Of a stretch of DNA of 64,000 nucleotides, positions 10,801 through 22,600 are shown piece by piece. Source of the DNA: Chrysopilus asiliformis. Taxonomy: Eukaryota > Arthropoda > Insecta > Diptera > Rhagionidae. Below the pieces are notes generated by a model. That model was given only the letters and a program-made list of their open reading frames with translations. It did not search any database and was not told the DNA's origin. Location: positions 111,049,324 to 111,113,323 of the forward strand of contig OZ035960.1 in the NCBI GenBank assembly GCA_964034945.1, in the 5' to 3' direction. How positions within the stretch are numbered: position 1 is the first letter of the stretch; the number at the start of each line of letters is the position of its first letter. Made by a program: the position numbers and the translations under genes.

Positions 10801-12494
10801 GTCATCGGTTAACGTCATAAAAATATGTTTTGCATAACAAAGTTAAAAATTCCGATGAATCAAATTAACTCTACTGACCTAAATTTAGAAATATTTACTT
10901 TTCAGTGAGAGTGATTGAAAATTTTTCATGTTTCAGGGACGGACAAAGAATTAACTGTTGGCATTTCTTTTTTCTGGCAAATTTTAAACTTCTGATGAAA
11001 GTAAACAATAGATGGACATGCATTTGAATTGATATACATAAAAATTTTACCTTTTTTAGGGTTTAGTACTTGGAATCACGAATATTTTAAGATCATTTGA
11101 ATATTATGAGATCATTAAATTAACCTTCACCCCTTCTTTGTAACTCCCATCGTTTAATTTTTGTAGTGTTCAACGGATTGGAACTCGGGTGTCTTATTAA
11201 TAAACCTAATTTGCTAGTAGAAGGGTCCATTGTTAAAAAAATACTCAAAAAACTACTCTTTCCGATCATTCTTTTTACTTTCTAATACGTAGTATTAATG
11301 ATAAATTTCGACCTCTTAATTTTACCTAAAAATATTTGACTAGAGTCATTACAAAAACGTCTTTCTGTCTGCCAGTCTGTTCTCGACGACATAAATTCCG
11401 ATCGTTATGATTACGATCGTATTCCATAATATACCCTCTGGAGCTAGATCCATGAAATTTTGCAGGGATATTTGGTACTGGATCAACTTTTGGTGGAAAT
11501 TCGTTAACCGAAAGTAACCAAAATGGCGGCTTTTTAAAAATCCTAATTTCGTTTTTCGAGAAAAAAGTCAGTTTTTGGCGTTTATTTCAAAAAATAACGG
11601 TTTTGCTGGTTATCAGCCCGATTCTGATAGTCGTGTCGTTTACCACCGCCAGATTAGCAGTGCCAAGTTAGCTCGGTCTCAGTTTGCTTTCGCTTCAGCT
11701 ACTTTGACCTATTACCACTGATATATCCGGTATACACATTTGAGTACGGCGGGTATTAATAGGTTAAATCTCACCAATATTATAAATGAAATCTACACCA
11801 TTTAAAATCCTATACCTTATCGTTAACGAGTCTTTGTTTAATCCATTCGTTTTCGTTGCTGGTTTCTAGTGAAACGGTTTCCATACACCTTTTCCTGCAG
11901 AAATTCCTGGCTCCTAGCCAATCATCTTCGACACCTTGCAAGCTAGGATCACGCCACGATAAGAAATAACTGAAAATCAAAATTAGTTTGATAAATTAGA
12001 AGACGCTTTTAAACATTTACACTCGAAAAATAAATTTATAAGTGAGGTTTTTTTGATTCTCCTTAATATTGTTGTGGTTAATTGCAAAATTTTGTTAATA
12101 AGTTACTGAATACAATAAATAAAACCATTTTTTAATCATTTTTTAGTAATCTATTGCAGTATTCAATTTTTCTGCTATATTGGTAAATTCTACTATATTT
12201 TTGTGATATCTTTGAAAGGATTTATCAACAAAACACCATCCCAGCCAACCAAGAATTGATAAATTCTAATTAGTTTTAAATTATATATCCACAATCACAA
12301 TTAATGTTAGCAATTTGAAAAATTTAAAAACTAAAAAATGAAACGCACCCCTTTCCATCGGGTGTCCTTTCATGAATTGTCCTTTGGGCGCAAAGAGCTG
12401 GTACTGGCGGTTCTAGGACTCGACCATTTGGAAACTGTGCCAAGGCAACACCCAAAATTCCACAGAAACAAGTTATCGATAGCCACTTATTCAT
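7802..12494 (-). CDS. Secreted C-type lectin-like protein
   Basis: Three minus-strand exons join in frame: 12349-12494, 11816-11969 and 7802-8164 (663 nt, 220 residues). The start ATG at 12494 opens a signal peptide (MNKWLSITCFCGILGVALA, likely cleaved before Gln20), so the product is secreted. A single C-type lectin domain follows: WLGARNFCRKRC and LETSNENEWIKQRL in exon 2, YIWTSGRLCDFKGC and GWFWTAV in exon 3, then PQPDNREL, ENCLAVLN, NWHDVACHH and KPWACEE. The paired cysteines and WxD-C...CE pattern are those of a CTLD. A QPD-like tripeptide stands in the long-loop region, with WHD in place of the usual WND, so sugar binding is uncertain. The introns are GT-AG, with donors GTATAG and GTGCGT; the second is 3.6 kb and holds transposon relics. 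Conserved single-CTLD insect proteins have this layout; the specific ligand is unknown. Confidence 0.93.
8629..9068. mobile_element. hAT-like ends inside lectin intron
   Basis: The left edge reads CAGTGGCGGCTCGTG and the right edge reads CGGTTAAGAACCACTG, which reverse-complements to CAGTGGTTCTTAACCG. Both look like hAT terminal repeats, but they share only CAGTGG and no 8-bp target duplication flanks them. They may therefore be ends of two different decayed elements. No transposase frame is present. Confidence 0.4.
9069..11815. other. Remainder of lectin intron 2, AT-rich, repeat relics
   Basis: No exon recognised. The stretch 11285-11600 holds a dispersed repeat: its segment attacgatcgtattccataa recurs in similar form at 24820-24840, and aaatttcgacctcttaatttt recurs inverted near 6070-6090. 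Confidence 0.45.
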
Positions 12495-15159
12495 TTTCTT
12501 CGTTAAATTTCACTAAAAGTTTTCACTTTTTCAAAAAAACAAAAATAAAATTCTACACAGCGAATTTCGAACGCACCACAATTTCCACAACCGAAATTCA
12601 AAAAAAATGCCGCGAATTCGAGGTGTTGGTAAGTAAAGTACCTGGAAAAATCGACGGTAAAATCGTAACTGACAAAAAATTCAATGTGGGTCTACCCTTA
12701 TATATGGAGTTATTTGAAAATTGGAAATGGCAGTCTAGGGGGAGTACGGCTAAGCCAAGAAAACGCTGACAAAAGTGGAAGCTGGTGGGAACGACACGAA
12801 GAATGGTAACTGATCTTTTGTATAGTGATGAGACTTGGTATGTAGCTTTACTTCAGGTAAATATTATTTAAAAAGAAAACAAAAAACTCTTACTCTCTGT
12901 CACGAATTTCGATAAATATTCCCGCCGCATGACGGTTTATCGAAGGTGCATGAGAGATGAAAGAATTGCTTTGATTTGGCCGTACATGACAGGTGAGAAT
13001 ATACAGGTATGGACTGTTTTGGGTTGGGCGCGATTGAAAATGACATTAACGGGCAAAAATTTGCGATACAACAGTTTGATAAACAGAAACGGAAATTTTG
13101 ACCAAAAGCGGAAGATGCTGATGGAATAAATGTCACCGTAAAATTTGATAAGGTGGAGGTTGACTGTTAAACGTACGGAGAGGAGAAGCAATTTTCGAAG
13201 AATTTCTTTGTGGTGGGCTTTGTTTCACAACATCTGGCTGGTCCAGTAACAGATACGCTTGTTAACACTTTAGTCATAGGATTTTCTACTACTTTTTTTT
13301 CAAATTCATGTAACAAAGTTTAAACTATTAGTAGTGATGATACTAACATGATTAACAGATGCGTTTCGTCAGGAAATTGGGCAATTTGTTAAAAACCAAT
13401 TATGTAACAAAGAAATTATTTGTTTCAAATATGTATCTATTAGGTGGTAAAATTTACCGATAACACATAGAAGGAGAAAAGTGCAATTTTTCGGCATTCG
13501 CAGAAAAGTTCATGTGTTGCTAAAATGTATGGAAATATTGTCATTTTGCAAATATACATATACCTATTTATGTGAAAAGATTGTTTGTGAAATTATCTCA
13601 AATTATCTCAAAAACTAACAATTTCTCGGAGGTTAAATCTATGAGATGAATTAAAGAGAATGGGGATTCCTACATCCCATCTTTACTTTTTCTCGAAACA
13701 TTTTTACGATTATAAAAAAATGGTTTTTGCCAATTTTTCGGCAAATATCAGAAACAAAATTTGAAGTTGATAAAATTTTTTACCTTTTCGCCTTTTACCG
13801 TAAATCGATATCCTTTGCCGTTATCGAGATATTTCAGATTTATACATTCATGTAGCTTAAAAAACGCAGCTTTTATGAATTGAAATTCATTACAACCTCA
13901 CCACCAACGCACCATTGATTCACAATAAAATTAACCCATAAACTTCAACGATTTCGCAATCTATGACTTACAATAAATCATGCTATAACATTTAATGGTT
14001 ACATTGTTCTAATAAAATTTTATTGTTCTGATTTATATGGTATTTTGACCATCAATTTTGTCAGGTGGTCATACCCTAAAACCACTATAGCCAGCACCTG
14101 ACCAAATTCAAGTAAACAAATTCAATGGCAATGACAACAATTGCCGCCATTTATTGCGACTTAAAATTCAAATGAATGTCCGTTACATGCATGCGTAATG
14201 AATTTCTTCGTCTTCGCAAGAGTAAAAAAGACCCTCTATAAAATAAAAATAAACAAATTCCCTGAGACAAAAAAACAATTCAAGTGGTTTGTTTTAAATA
14301 CAGAAATGACGAATGGATAGCAAATTGAAAATGACATCGATCTAAGGTGTCCAAGTGCCATTTGGCGCGAACCCAAGAAGATTATTCAAATGAAATGCAC
14401 GTGCCGGTAAAGTGCTTGTCGTTGAAAAACTAACCTCAACTTCATCTTGTGACTCCAACTTGAAAAAAAAAATTAATATAATATAGTCTGGGGCGACCAC
14501 ATGATATTCGACTTCATCGCAACCGCCACAGTTGGTTGGGTAACAACCTTGGCCTCTAAAACCAGTTATACCTGCGATCCATAGACTCAGGTACGAATAC
14601 CTGTGGGAAGGTGTTTTAAGTTACTCACTTACTTTCCGCCAGTCAGTCGCAGAGAAAGTGAAATTATCGTTCGTTTTCTCATAATTTCCTCATAATTTCT
14701 TATTTATTCTTATTGTTGTTGTTCGCCGATGGCATCTCATGTTAACCATGCGAGTCTATATTAAAACTAGTGTTTCGTCGCACCGTTAGCATAATATGTG
14801 ATGCTAATACACCATCGTATTAATATTTGTTTAAAAAGCTAAAGAAAATTTATTTATTTGTTTTGTGTTTTTTTTTTCTTCTTCCTCTACCGGATCAGGT
14901 TAATTGACATCAGAAATTTATGTTATGTTAGTTGCATAACAGATAATAGCGTGTGGAGCGCATCTCAGACAGATTTTTAATTGATATTTTTTTCGCAGGA
15001 TGGTCAGAAAAACTACCAATTTAACCTGATTTGAATTTTATAATGTAGATTTGCTAGAATTTGGGTTATTTTTTATGGATGGGTGATTCAAAATTGCAAG
15101 CGCTTTGATTTTTTTAAGGTTTGGGGGGTATTTTGATGTTTAAATTATATCAATTTTAA
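12495..15159. other. Intergenic between lectin and SUCLA2, no gene seen
   Basis: The lectin promoter and 5' UTR should lie just above 12494. Open frames at 12900-13190 on both strands are short and lack recognised domains. The phrase ccgttatcgagatatttcag at 13816 is a dispersed repeat, seen again at 43265 and 43377. GC-richer DNA at 14490-14800 resembles no gene I know. Confidence 0.4.
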
Positions 15160-15387
15160 CCCTATTCCTGTCAGGCTGTGACTGTGAGTCACTATTCAAT
15201 TTCGAACCAATATAGATGATTTAATACATGTTTTAACGCAAAATCAATTTAATGTATTTTATTATTGGTCACTACGCTACTGTTATATAGAATAAATTTT
15301 ATGTTTTTTTGTTAAATTGATTTTGCGTTAAAACATGTATTAAATCATCTATATTGGTTCGAAATTCACAGCCTGACAGGAATAGGG
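15160..15387. repeat. piggyBac-like MITE with long inverted repeats
   Basis: A 228-bp element lies between TTAA at 15156-15159 and TTAA at 15388-15391. The ends are CCCTATTCCTGTCAGGCTGT and its reverse complement. The inverted repeats extend about 75 nt on each side (to caaaatcaattta / taaattgattttg), interrupted on the left by an extra copy-like bit near 15185. TTAA duplication with CCCT...AGGG ends is the piggyBac signature. There is no coding capacity. Confidence 0.8.
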
Positions 15388-16230
15388 TTAAAAAAAATAT
15401 TAGTTGTGATCAACACAAACCAATATTTAGCTTCGGAAAAAATATGTAAAAATTAGTATTTTTTCAAATATCTCGAGAATCGTTAACGGTACGTAAAAAC
15501 CGTTGAAGGGAAAAATGCAGAAAAATTTATTGTCTTCGAATTTGAGTAAAAAAAACAATTGATTAATCTTTACAAATTAATTACTCTAGATGCAAAAATT
15601 ATGAGCAATTTAAAAACCAGTTAAACAAGTTTAGTTAAACTATAACTTTGCACGAGGTTATAAATATTGTAATTTTTATTTTTATTTACAAAAGCATTAA
15701 AAATTGATGGCATTATCTTAACTTGAATGGTAAATTTAGGATCAATGACTTCAAAAGTAGCTACTTTTCGAAAACGTGCACTAAATTTATTTACTTTGTC
15801 AATTGCGGCTGCATGTCTGCATATAAGTTAAGCGCTTGCATATTTTAGTTTTTATTCATTTAGCAAAAGATTGCTGGTTTCACTTTCTAATTGTTCAGTT
15901 CAGTTTAATTAATGATCTCATATTCACGAGTGTGCAGTATTTCCGAATAAGCAATTTTGTGAATTCCAGTCGACATTGTGGTTGTATTTGTCTTAATTTG
16001 TACAAATACGACCTGAAAAATAGCTATTATTTTAAATACCAGATTTTGTACAACTTACCGTTTAGAATTATTGTGGATTGACTGATAGGGCAGGTAGTCC
16101 AACAAGGATTTACTTGTGATTTTTGGGGAAAAAAATATTTTTTTAAATTTTTCCTATAACATAAGAAAAGCTTTAATTGCCAGAGTCAAATACTCTATAT
16201 GATGACAGACAAAAAGTTTAAAAAAATCCA

Positions 16231-16540
16231 TTCCTATAGGAGAGGGGGAAAGGAGTGGTCCGATTGGATTTTAATGTATAGAAAGCTTATGTAAAATCAT
16301 ATTCTAAACAGATTATGCCTCCATAAATTTTTCAATACGACTCACCGTTTTCGAGAAAATTGCAAAAAACTTTTTCTTTTGTTTGGGGGAGGGGGAAGGA
16401 ATGGTCCGATTGTGCCTGCTGACGAACTTAGCCGAGCCATTTACGAGAAACGTAACTGCGCCAATTTTCAGGTCTCTAGCTCAATCCTTTCGAAAGTTAT
16501 GGCGTTCATAGACGGGCGGACAGACTGACAGACATATGTA
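16231..16540 (+). repeat. Dispersed repeat, gacggacagac family
   Basis: The sequence ggtccgattg, gccatttacgagaaacgtaa and agctcaatcctttcgaaagt, followed by a gacgggcggacagac run, recurs at 28636-28820 in the same order. Two copies in one window mark a transposon family of unknown class. Short GACA/GACG runs adjoin it. Confidence 0.6.
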
Positions 16541-18994
16541 AGGATATAAATTCGCCTGCCTGGATCAGACAATTTTTATCCGAAACTAAATATTGCAAAG
16601 GAAAGTTTGGCGTTGATCGCAACTGATATTTTTTATTAAATTTTTCCCAAAACTGTAAGTGTTTATCAAAATTACCTGCTTATTATTTACCTTTTCTAAA
16701 ATTTAACTACAGCCAATTTCAAGCATTCAAAATCAACTTCAATTATTTCTCTATCAATATAGAAAAATAAAATATTTGAATTTCAAATGCCTAAAGCCGA
16801 AAGTGAATTAGCTAAAAGTATACTTATGATCACTTGTTCAAGTGGATATCTCTCTTGATCAATTTGACATCAACGTCTAGGTAAACATTTCAATTTGAAA
16901 TTGTTTTTTGTTTGGGCCACGATGAAATGATCAAGCCTTAAAAATGATCAAAAGCAATCAATCTGTCGTTTTATTGTGGTAATAATCGTCTTAATGAAAT
17001 TATTTTCACCCCGAGGGCGCCATGTCACTTCCACATCCACCAGCGATAATCGATCGTTGAGGCAACTTCCTAACAATTTAGCACTTGAAACGGATGTTAA
17101 CTTTTGCACTTGAGGTTGAAGTACCACGACGAACCTGGACGATTTTATTTGCTCAATCATTTCTCCCGGGTACTCAAATCAAAAAATACCTGAGATTTTT
17201 TTTCTGTGAACCTAGCGGTTGTTGATGGGATTTACCTGCACGGTTATCGTCACCCACCGTCACGATCATTTGGCCGGCACAGTTGTAAGTACAAATTTTT
17301 TAAATAATAGCAAACAAAAGCGATCACAGTTAGCGATCATATTTGCATAAAATATAATGGCGAAAAATACAAAGCACTGAAGAGAATTCAGCATCCATTC
17401 ATCGACGATTTGTGCCCAGTGTCAATAGAGTTACATACAAATATAGGTACTCTAGTGTACTATACTCGTATATTCGTTATTTGCAGATAATGGAGAAAGT
17501 TTCTTATGATTTTGCCAGGCATTTTGGTAAACAATAATTTCTTTAAATAAGAGTTTTCCTTCATTTTTTAATCGTTGGAGTTTTTTTTTTCCTTTCTTTC
17601 TTTAGATATATTCAGTTTCTGTTAACTTTAAGTATTTTCTTATCGCACAGGCTTTTTACTTACAATCAATTTTTATCTCAAAAATGGATTCTTCACGCTT
17701 GGATGTTACGCGTTTTAGGAAAATTAAAACACAACGGGAAAGAATGGAAATTAAAATAATAGCAAATGTAATTCCTCAAGAGATGTGTTACATATCTGAG
17801 TTGAATTTAATATCTTGAATCTTAATCAATTATTATTTCTGTTATTTGCTTGGTTTCGGAAGAAAATTATTGTAATTATAGCTTTTAACGAAACTAAGAA
17901 AAATAAATCTCACAGTGGAAATGGGAAGACGTTTCCTATTTAATATTGCATAATTTCTTGTGCTCTGTAAGCGTGGCTGCATTACATCTTTTAGTAAACC
18001 TTGAGAAAAATTATTCTTGGATGATTATAGTTTTTTTTTGTTATTCAATAAAGGTTTTATTCGTAAAAAATAATTACGTGTTTATGAAAATGTCTTTTCA
18101 CCCAAAATAATAAACGGTTCCAAGCGAGGTGAAGTTTTGATGACCATTTCAGATTTAAATCTTTTCAATTTGTGATGGTCAGTTTTAAAATGAAGTAAAT
18201 AAGTAATACTAGAAACTTGAATTGATGTCAGACAGTTAAAATTGCATTTAATTCTCACTTTCGTATCCAATTTTCGAATGACATAATGTTTATTTTAATG
18301 AAAACTGCTAGAATAACCTTTTTTTATGATAAAATACTTGCGGTAGGGTGTATGAAACGCCATACAAAAAATCACGGAAAGTGGAACGATCGTGAAAAAG
18401 AGGGGGGAGGTGAGATAATCATTGCCGTATTTTATGAGCCGCCTTTTATTCAATATTCTCGATCATGGATGGAATATTGATTCAAGAGAGAACTGGGTTT
18501 TTGTTTTTCCTTTTAGTTCCTAAAATTTAAAAAATTTTGGTTCCAGTTTTAGTTTCCAAAATTTGAGCAATTTGGTTTTTGTTCCACGAAATTTCAAGGG
18601 TTTAGTAGTTTTTGTTTTTGGTTCTTGTTTAGTGGTTTTTGGGTTTTCTGATCATATTAAGACTGTGCGAAACGGTTTAATGATTCCTGTTACCCTGCAA
18701 GAAAAGTACTTTCCTGGTATTTTTTCCAAGTATGTACTTTAAAATACAGTGGTTTTATTTTGTTTACATGTTTGAAACTACTTTGCAAATTAATTTGGAC
18801 AAAGCATATTCAAAGTAGTTTATTAAAACACTTTTAATTCACTATTTTTTTTTACCGAATTTAAGGAAAAAATTCTCACTGAACGATCACATTTATTCAG
18901 TAGATACTTTCCATATTTCGAATAAAAAAACACAAAAATATCAAAAAAATGGAAAAAAAGAAATGAAATGAATGCATTTTTGACTTTTGGTTTT

Positions 18995-19078
18995 AGTTTC
19001 ACGGAAAAGGGTACAATTTGGAAGCAATTGAACGAATAATCATTGGTAATTATTATTCGTTGAATTGCTTCCAAATTG
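18995..19078. repeat. Inverted repeat (hairpin)
   Basis: Arms tttggaagcaattgaacgaa and ttcgttgaattgcttccaaa pair with one mismatch across a short loop near 19045. It is possibly a small MITE remnant. Confidence 0.65.
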
Positions 19079-19605
19079 TCGCTTAAACATCAACAAAAAC
19101 TAATTTTCAATGAAAACCAAAAATACAAATTTTTCGCATGCATTTCACTGTTGCTGCCAGCCACTATTATTCAACCTTTATATCTAATCAAGATTTAAGG
19201 TAAGATATTCCATTTTACGAAAATGTTATCAAAAAAGAACATCATTTATAAATAAAATTTTATTTCATAAAAATATTTTACTTTTGTTTTAGTTGATTTA
19301 GAATCCATTAGTATTATGAATTTTTCCCGTAATTAAAATACGAATTCTGTGTAAAGATTAAAAAAATACGAAATTTAACTTTAGTTCCAAAACAAATGAA
19401 TATTTTGAAAAAATTTAAAAAAATGTTCGTTAATTTTAAAACACTCATGAATTTGATTTAAAACCACCAAATCAAATCAAATTTTCGAGTGGTTTTAGAA
19501 GATTTTTGACATTTCTCTACCGAGCCTAGTGCCCTCTGGATTAAGTTTCGTTATTAGTCAAAAATTTTCATTAGGTCGGTTCGTAGAAATTTTCCTCCGT
19601 GAAAA

Positions 19606-22600
19606 ATGGCTTCATTTTTGTCCCGTACAGCAGTTTTAGCTGATGTTTTATCACCAAAAGCCTTTCAAAGGGTGAGTTTATGAAATCGCCAACAAATCGA
19701 CATGAATTTCATTGAAATTCGTGTAAAAAAACTGGTTTAAAAGTTCGCAAAAAAAATCGCAACTGCACTGACGTAACAGGCGAATATTCACGGTCGGTTT
19801 TCATCGTTTGATCGGTCAGCTGGGAATCACATGTGAATCTAATTACGTTTTTGCATATTATTAGTAAATGGTAATTTAATTCTTATTCGAATTTATTGAA
19901 TTTTAGGTACTTGGATTAGCATCTGCCGGCCAGAGGCGTAATTTAAACGTTCAGGAGCACGTCTCGTACACTTTGTTGAACGGAGCCAACATTCCAACGC
20001 CCAAGTAATTTGCATAAAATGATTTTTATTGATAATTTCCGCAATTAGCATTGTTTATATGTTCTAAATTATGTTAAGTAGGGTTAGAATATAATGTTGT
20101 GTTTATTAGAGAGTGGTTTCAAAGTTCAAACACTGAAATACACTCGAATATATTTTATTGTTATCAGCTTGGGTGCTCATGAATTTTTTTTTGTTGTGAT
20201 TAACATTCGCATAACGATTTGTGATAATTTTAACCCATGTCTCATAATACAGGCGTTAATTTTTTTTATTATTCTGTTATAAATTGCAAAATGAGATTAT
20301 TGAGATGTTCACTGTTCAATATTTATTGATTTGTTGCGCAAAGAATTTCTAAAAAGCAAAGAATTTGTTGTGAAAATATCACCAATACTTATCCGGTGTT
20401 TTTCGTTTGTTTTTGATGTTACTCAACTCTTTTTTTGAACTTTAAACCTTTGATTCCATTCAGTTTGAATTCCGGTATTACACAAAATCAATTGAGTCAT
20501 CTAAAAATTGATTAGTCTTGTTTACTATTAATGCAAGTTGGTTTTTTAGCGTGATTGGGTTATTATTAATAAATTATTTTTAAGAAAACTTTTGTTTTTT
20601 TGTGAAACGTCTTTTTACAAAGATTGTTCAATTAAAAAATGAAAAAGGGTGAAATTTTTAAGTTTTCGTTGCAAAACTGCATAAAAAATGTTTATGGCAA
20701 CATTCTGCTAGTAACTATTAGATTTTCTTTGGTACCCATTCCAACTTCAGTAACACCAAAGAGCCGTAAAATGGCCGCTGCGACCAAAAAGTCATCACAA
20801 AGTCGAATCCTCGGCCCCAAAATCAAGAAGTAACCAAAGAAGTCGTAAAATTGGTAGTTGCGTCATAAATTCACACAATTCAGAACGATTTTATTTTGCA
20901 GTAACACTAAAAAGCCGTAAAGTCGTTGCTGCGACCAGAAAGTCATCACAAAGTCAAATCCGCGGTCACAAAGTCATCAAAAAGTCAAATCTGCGACCAC
21001 AAAGTCTAGAAGTAACCAAAGAAGTCGTAAAATTGGTCGTGGCGTCACAAATTCTCACAATTCAGTATGATTTTATTTTGCAGTAACACCAAAAAGCCGT
21101 AAAGTCGTTGCTGCGACCAGAAAGTCACCACAAACTCAAATCCGCGGCCACAAAGTCATCAAAAAGTCAAATCTGCGACCACAAAGTCTAGAAGTAACCA
21201 AAGAAGTCGTAAAATTGGTCGTGGCGTCATAAATTCGCACAATTCAGAACGATTTTATTTTGCAGTAACACCAAAAAGCCGTAAAGTCGTTGCTGCGACC
21301 AGAAATTCATCACAAAGTCAAACCCGCGGCCACAAAGTCATCACAAAGTCGTATCCGCGGCCCCAAAGTCAAGAAGTAACCACAGACGTCGCAAAAGTGG
21401 TCGTGGTGTCACAAATTCAAACAATTCAGTATAATTTTATTTCGTGACGACCACTTTGCGACCTCTTCTGTTGCTTGGGCAGTTTCCATGTTGTTCTATG
21501 AACACAAATTCACAGAAAAATAAATCGAGAATATAAAGTAATACAATTTAACAAAAGAATAGAAAATTTGGCGATAGGCCAGCGATGCTATAGTCGTGAT
21601 TAAATAATTTCTTATTTGTTGTATTTAAAAAAAAATGCGTGTTATCAAAAAATCGAATTGCAGCTATTTTTAGGTAATTAAAATCAAATTAAATCACTTT
21701 GAGCTTTACTAAATTAAAAATAATTACACATTTTTTTATTTTGCAACAAATTAAAATTTTGATAACATGGGAAATATCTCGGAAACGGTAAAACATGTGA
21801 ATTTTTATTCTATACAGTTTTGTCATTAAACATTTCCCCCCTTCCATCCCCCGCTAAATTTTTTTTCGTGATCCCTCAACTAAAATTTGTTAAATCTTCA
21901 GAAAATACTTGATTTCCTGTTTTTAAATCTAACGTAATTTCAACAAAAAAAACTTCCAGATTTGGTGTAGCGAAAAGCGGTAAGGAAGCCGAGGAAATCG
22001 CCACCAACTTGCAAACAAAGAATTTGGTCCTGAAAGCGCAAGTGTTGGCAGGAGGTCGAGGCAAAGGACATTTCAAAAATGGCCTCAAGGGTGGCGTACG
22101 AGTTGTGTATGAGTAAGTCAAGAAATTCGAAATATAATCATGGAATTTTGTTAATAATTTGGTGGTTTTTTTTCAAGTCCCAAGGAAGCGAAGCAATATG
22201 CCGAACAAATGGTTAACCAACTCTTAGTTACTAAGCAGACCGGATCCGCTGGAAGGATTTGCAATTCAGTGATGGTCGCCGAGAGGAAATTCCCCCGTCG
22301 TGAATTCTATTTCGCTGTTATGATGGAGAGAGCATTCAATGTGAGTTTTTTTAAAATGTATTGTGGTTTGTTCAGTGGCGGAATTAAGTGGAGTATGCGA
22401 AAAGGGGTGAGGGGAAGGATTGAGAACCCCGAAATGGTGTTTCCCCAAAAATATCCTCCTTAAACTTTCAGTTGCCTTGGATTTTTTTCATTATTTTAAT
22501 CTTTGAGTGTCTCGCAATAGTTTTTCAAAGGGTGTGGTGAGGAGAGGGTGGGGGGGGGGGCATAAAATTTTGGTTACGCCACTGATTTTTCCAGAAAAAA

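Larger units (their letters stand above)
15392..19605. other. Intergenic upstream of SUCLA2, no gene seen
   Basis: AT-rich. It holds a dispersed repeat at 16231-16540 (see next entry), a 28-nt-arm hairpin at 18995-19078, and no convincing exon. The SUCLA2 promoter should lie in the last few hundred bases before 19606; no TATA box can be singled out. Confidence 0.4.

Noticed and set aside
12338..12769. 143-codon plus-strand open frame
   Set aside because: It is antisense to the lectin first exon, whose signal peptide and splice phase are convincing; the plus frame has no domain.
12900..13191. Overlapping frames on both strands as a gene
   Set aside because: Three mutually overlapping short frames, none with a domain or paired splice sites.
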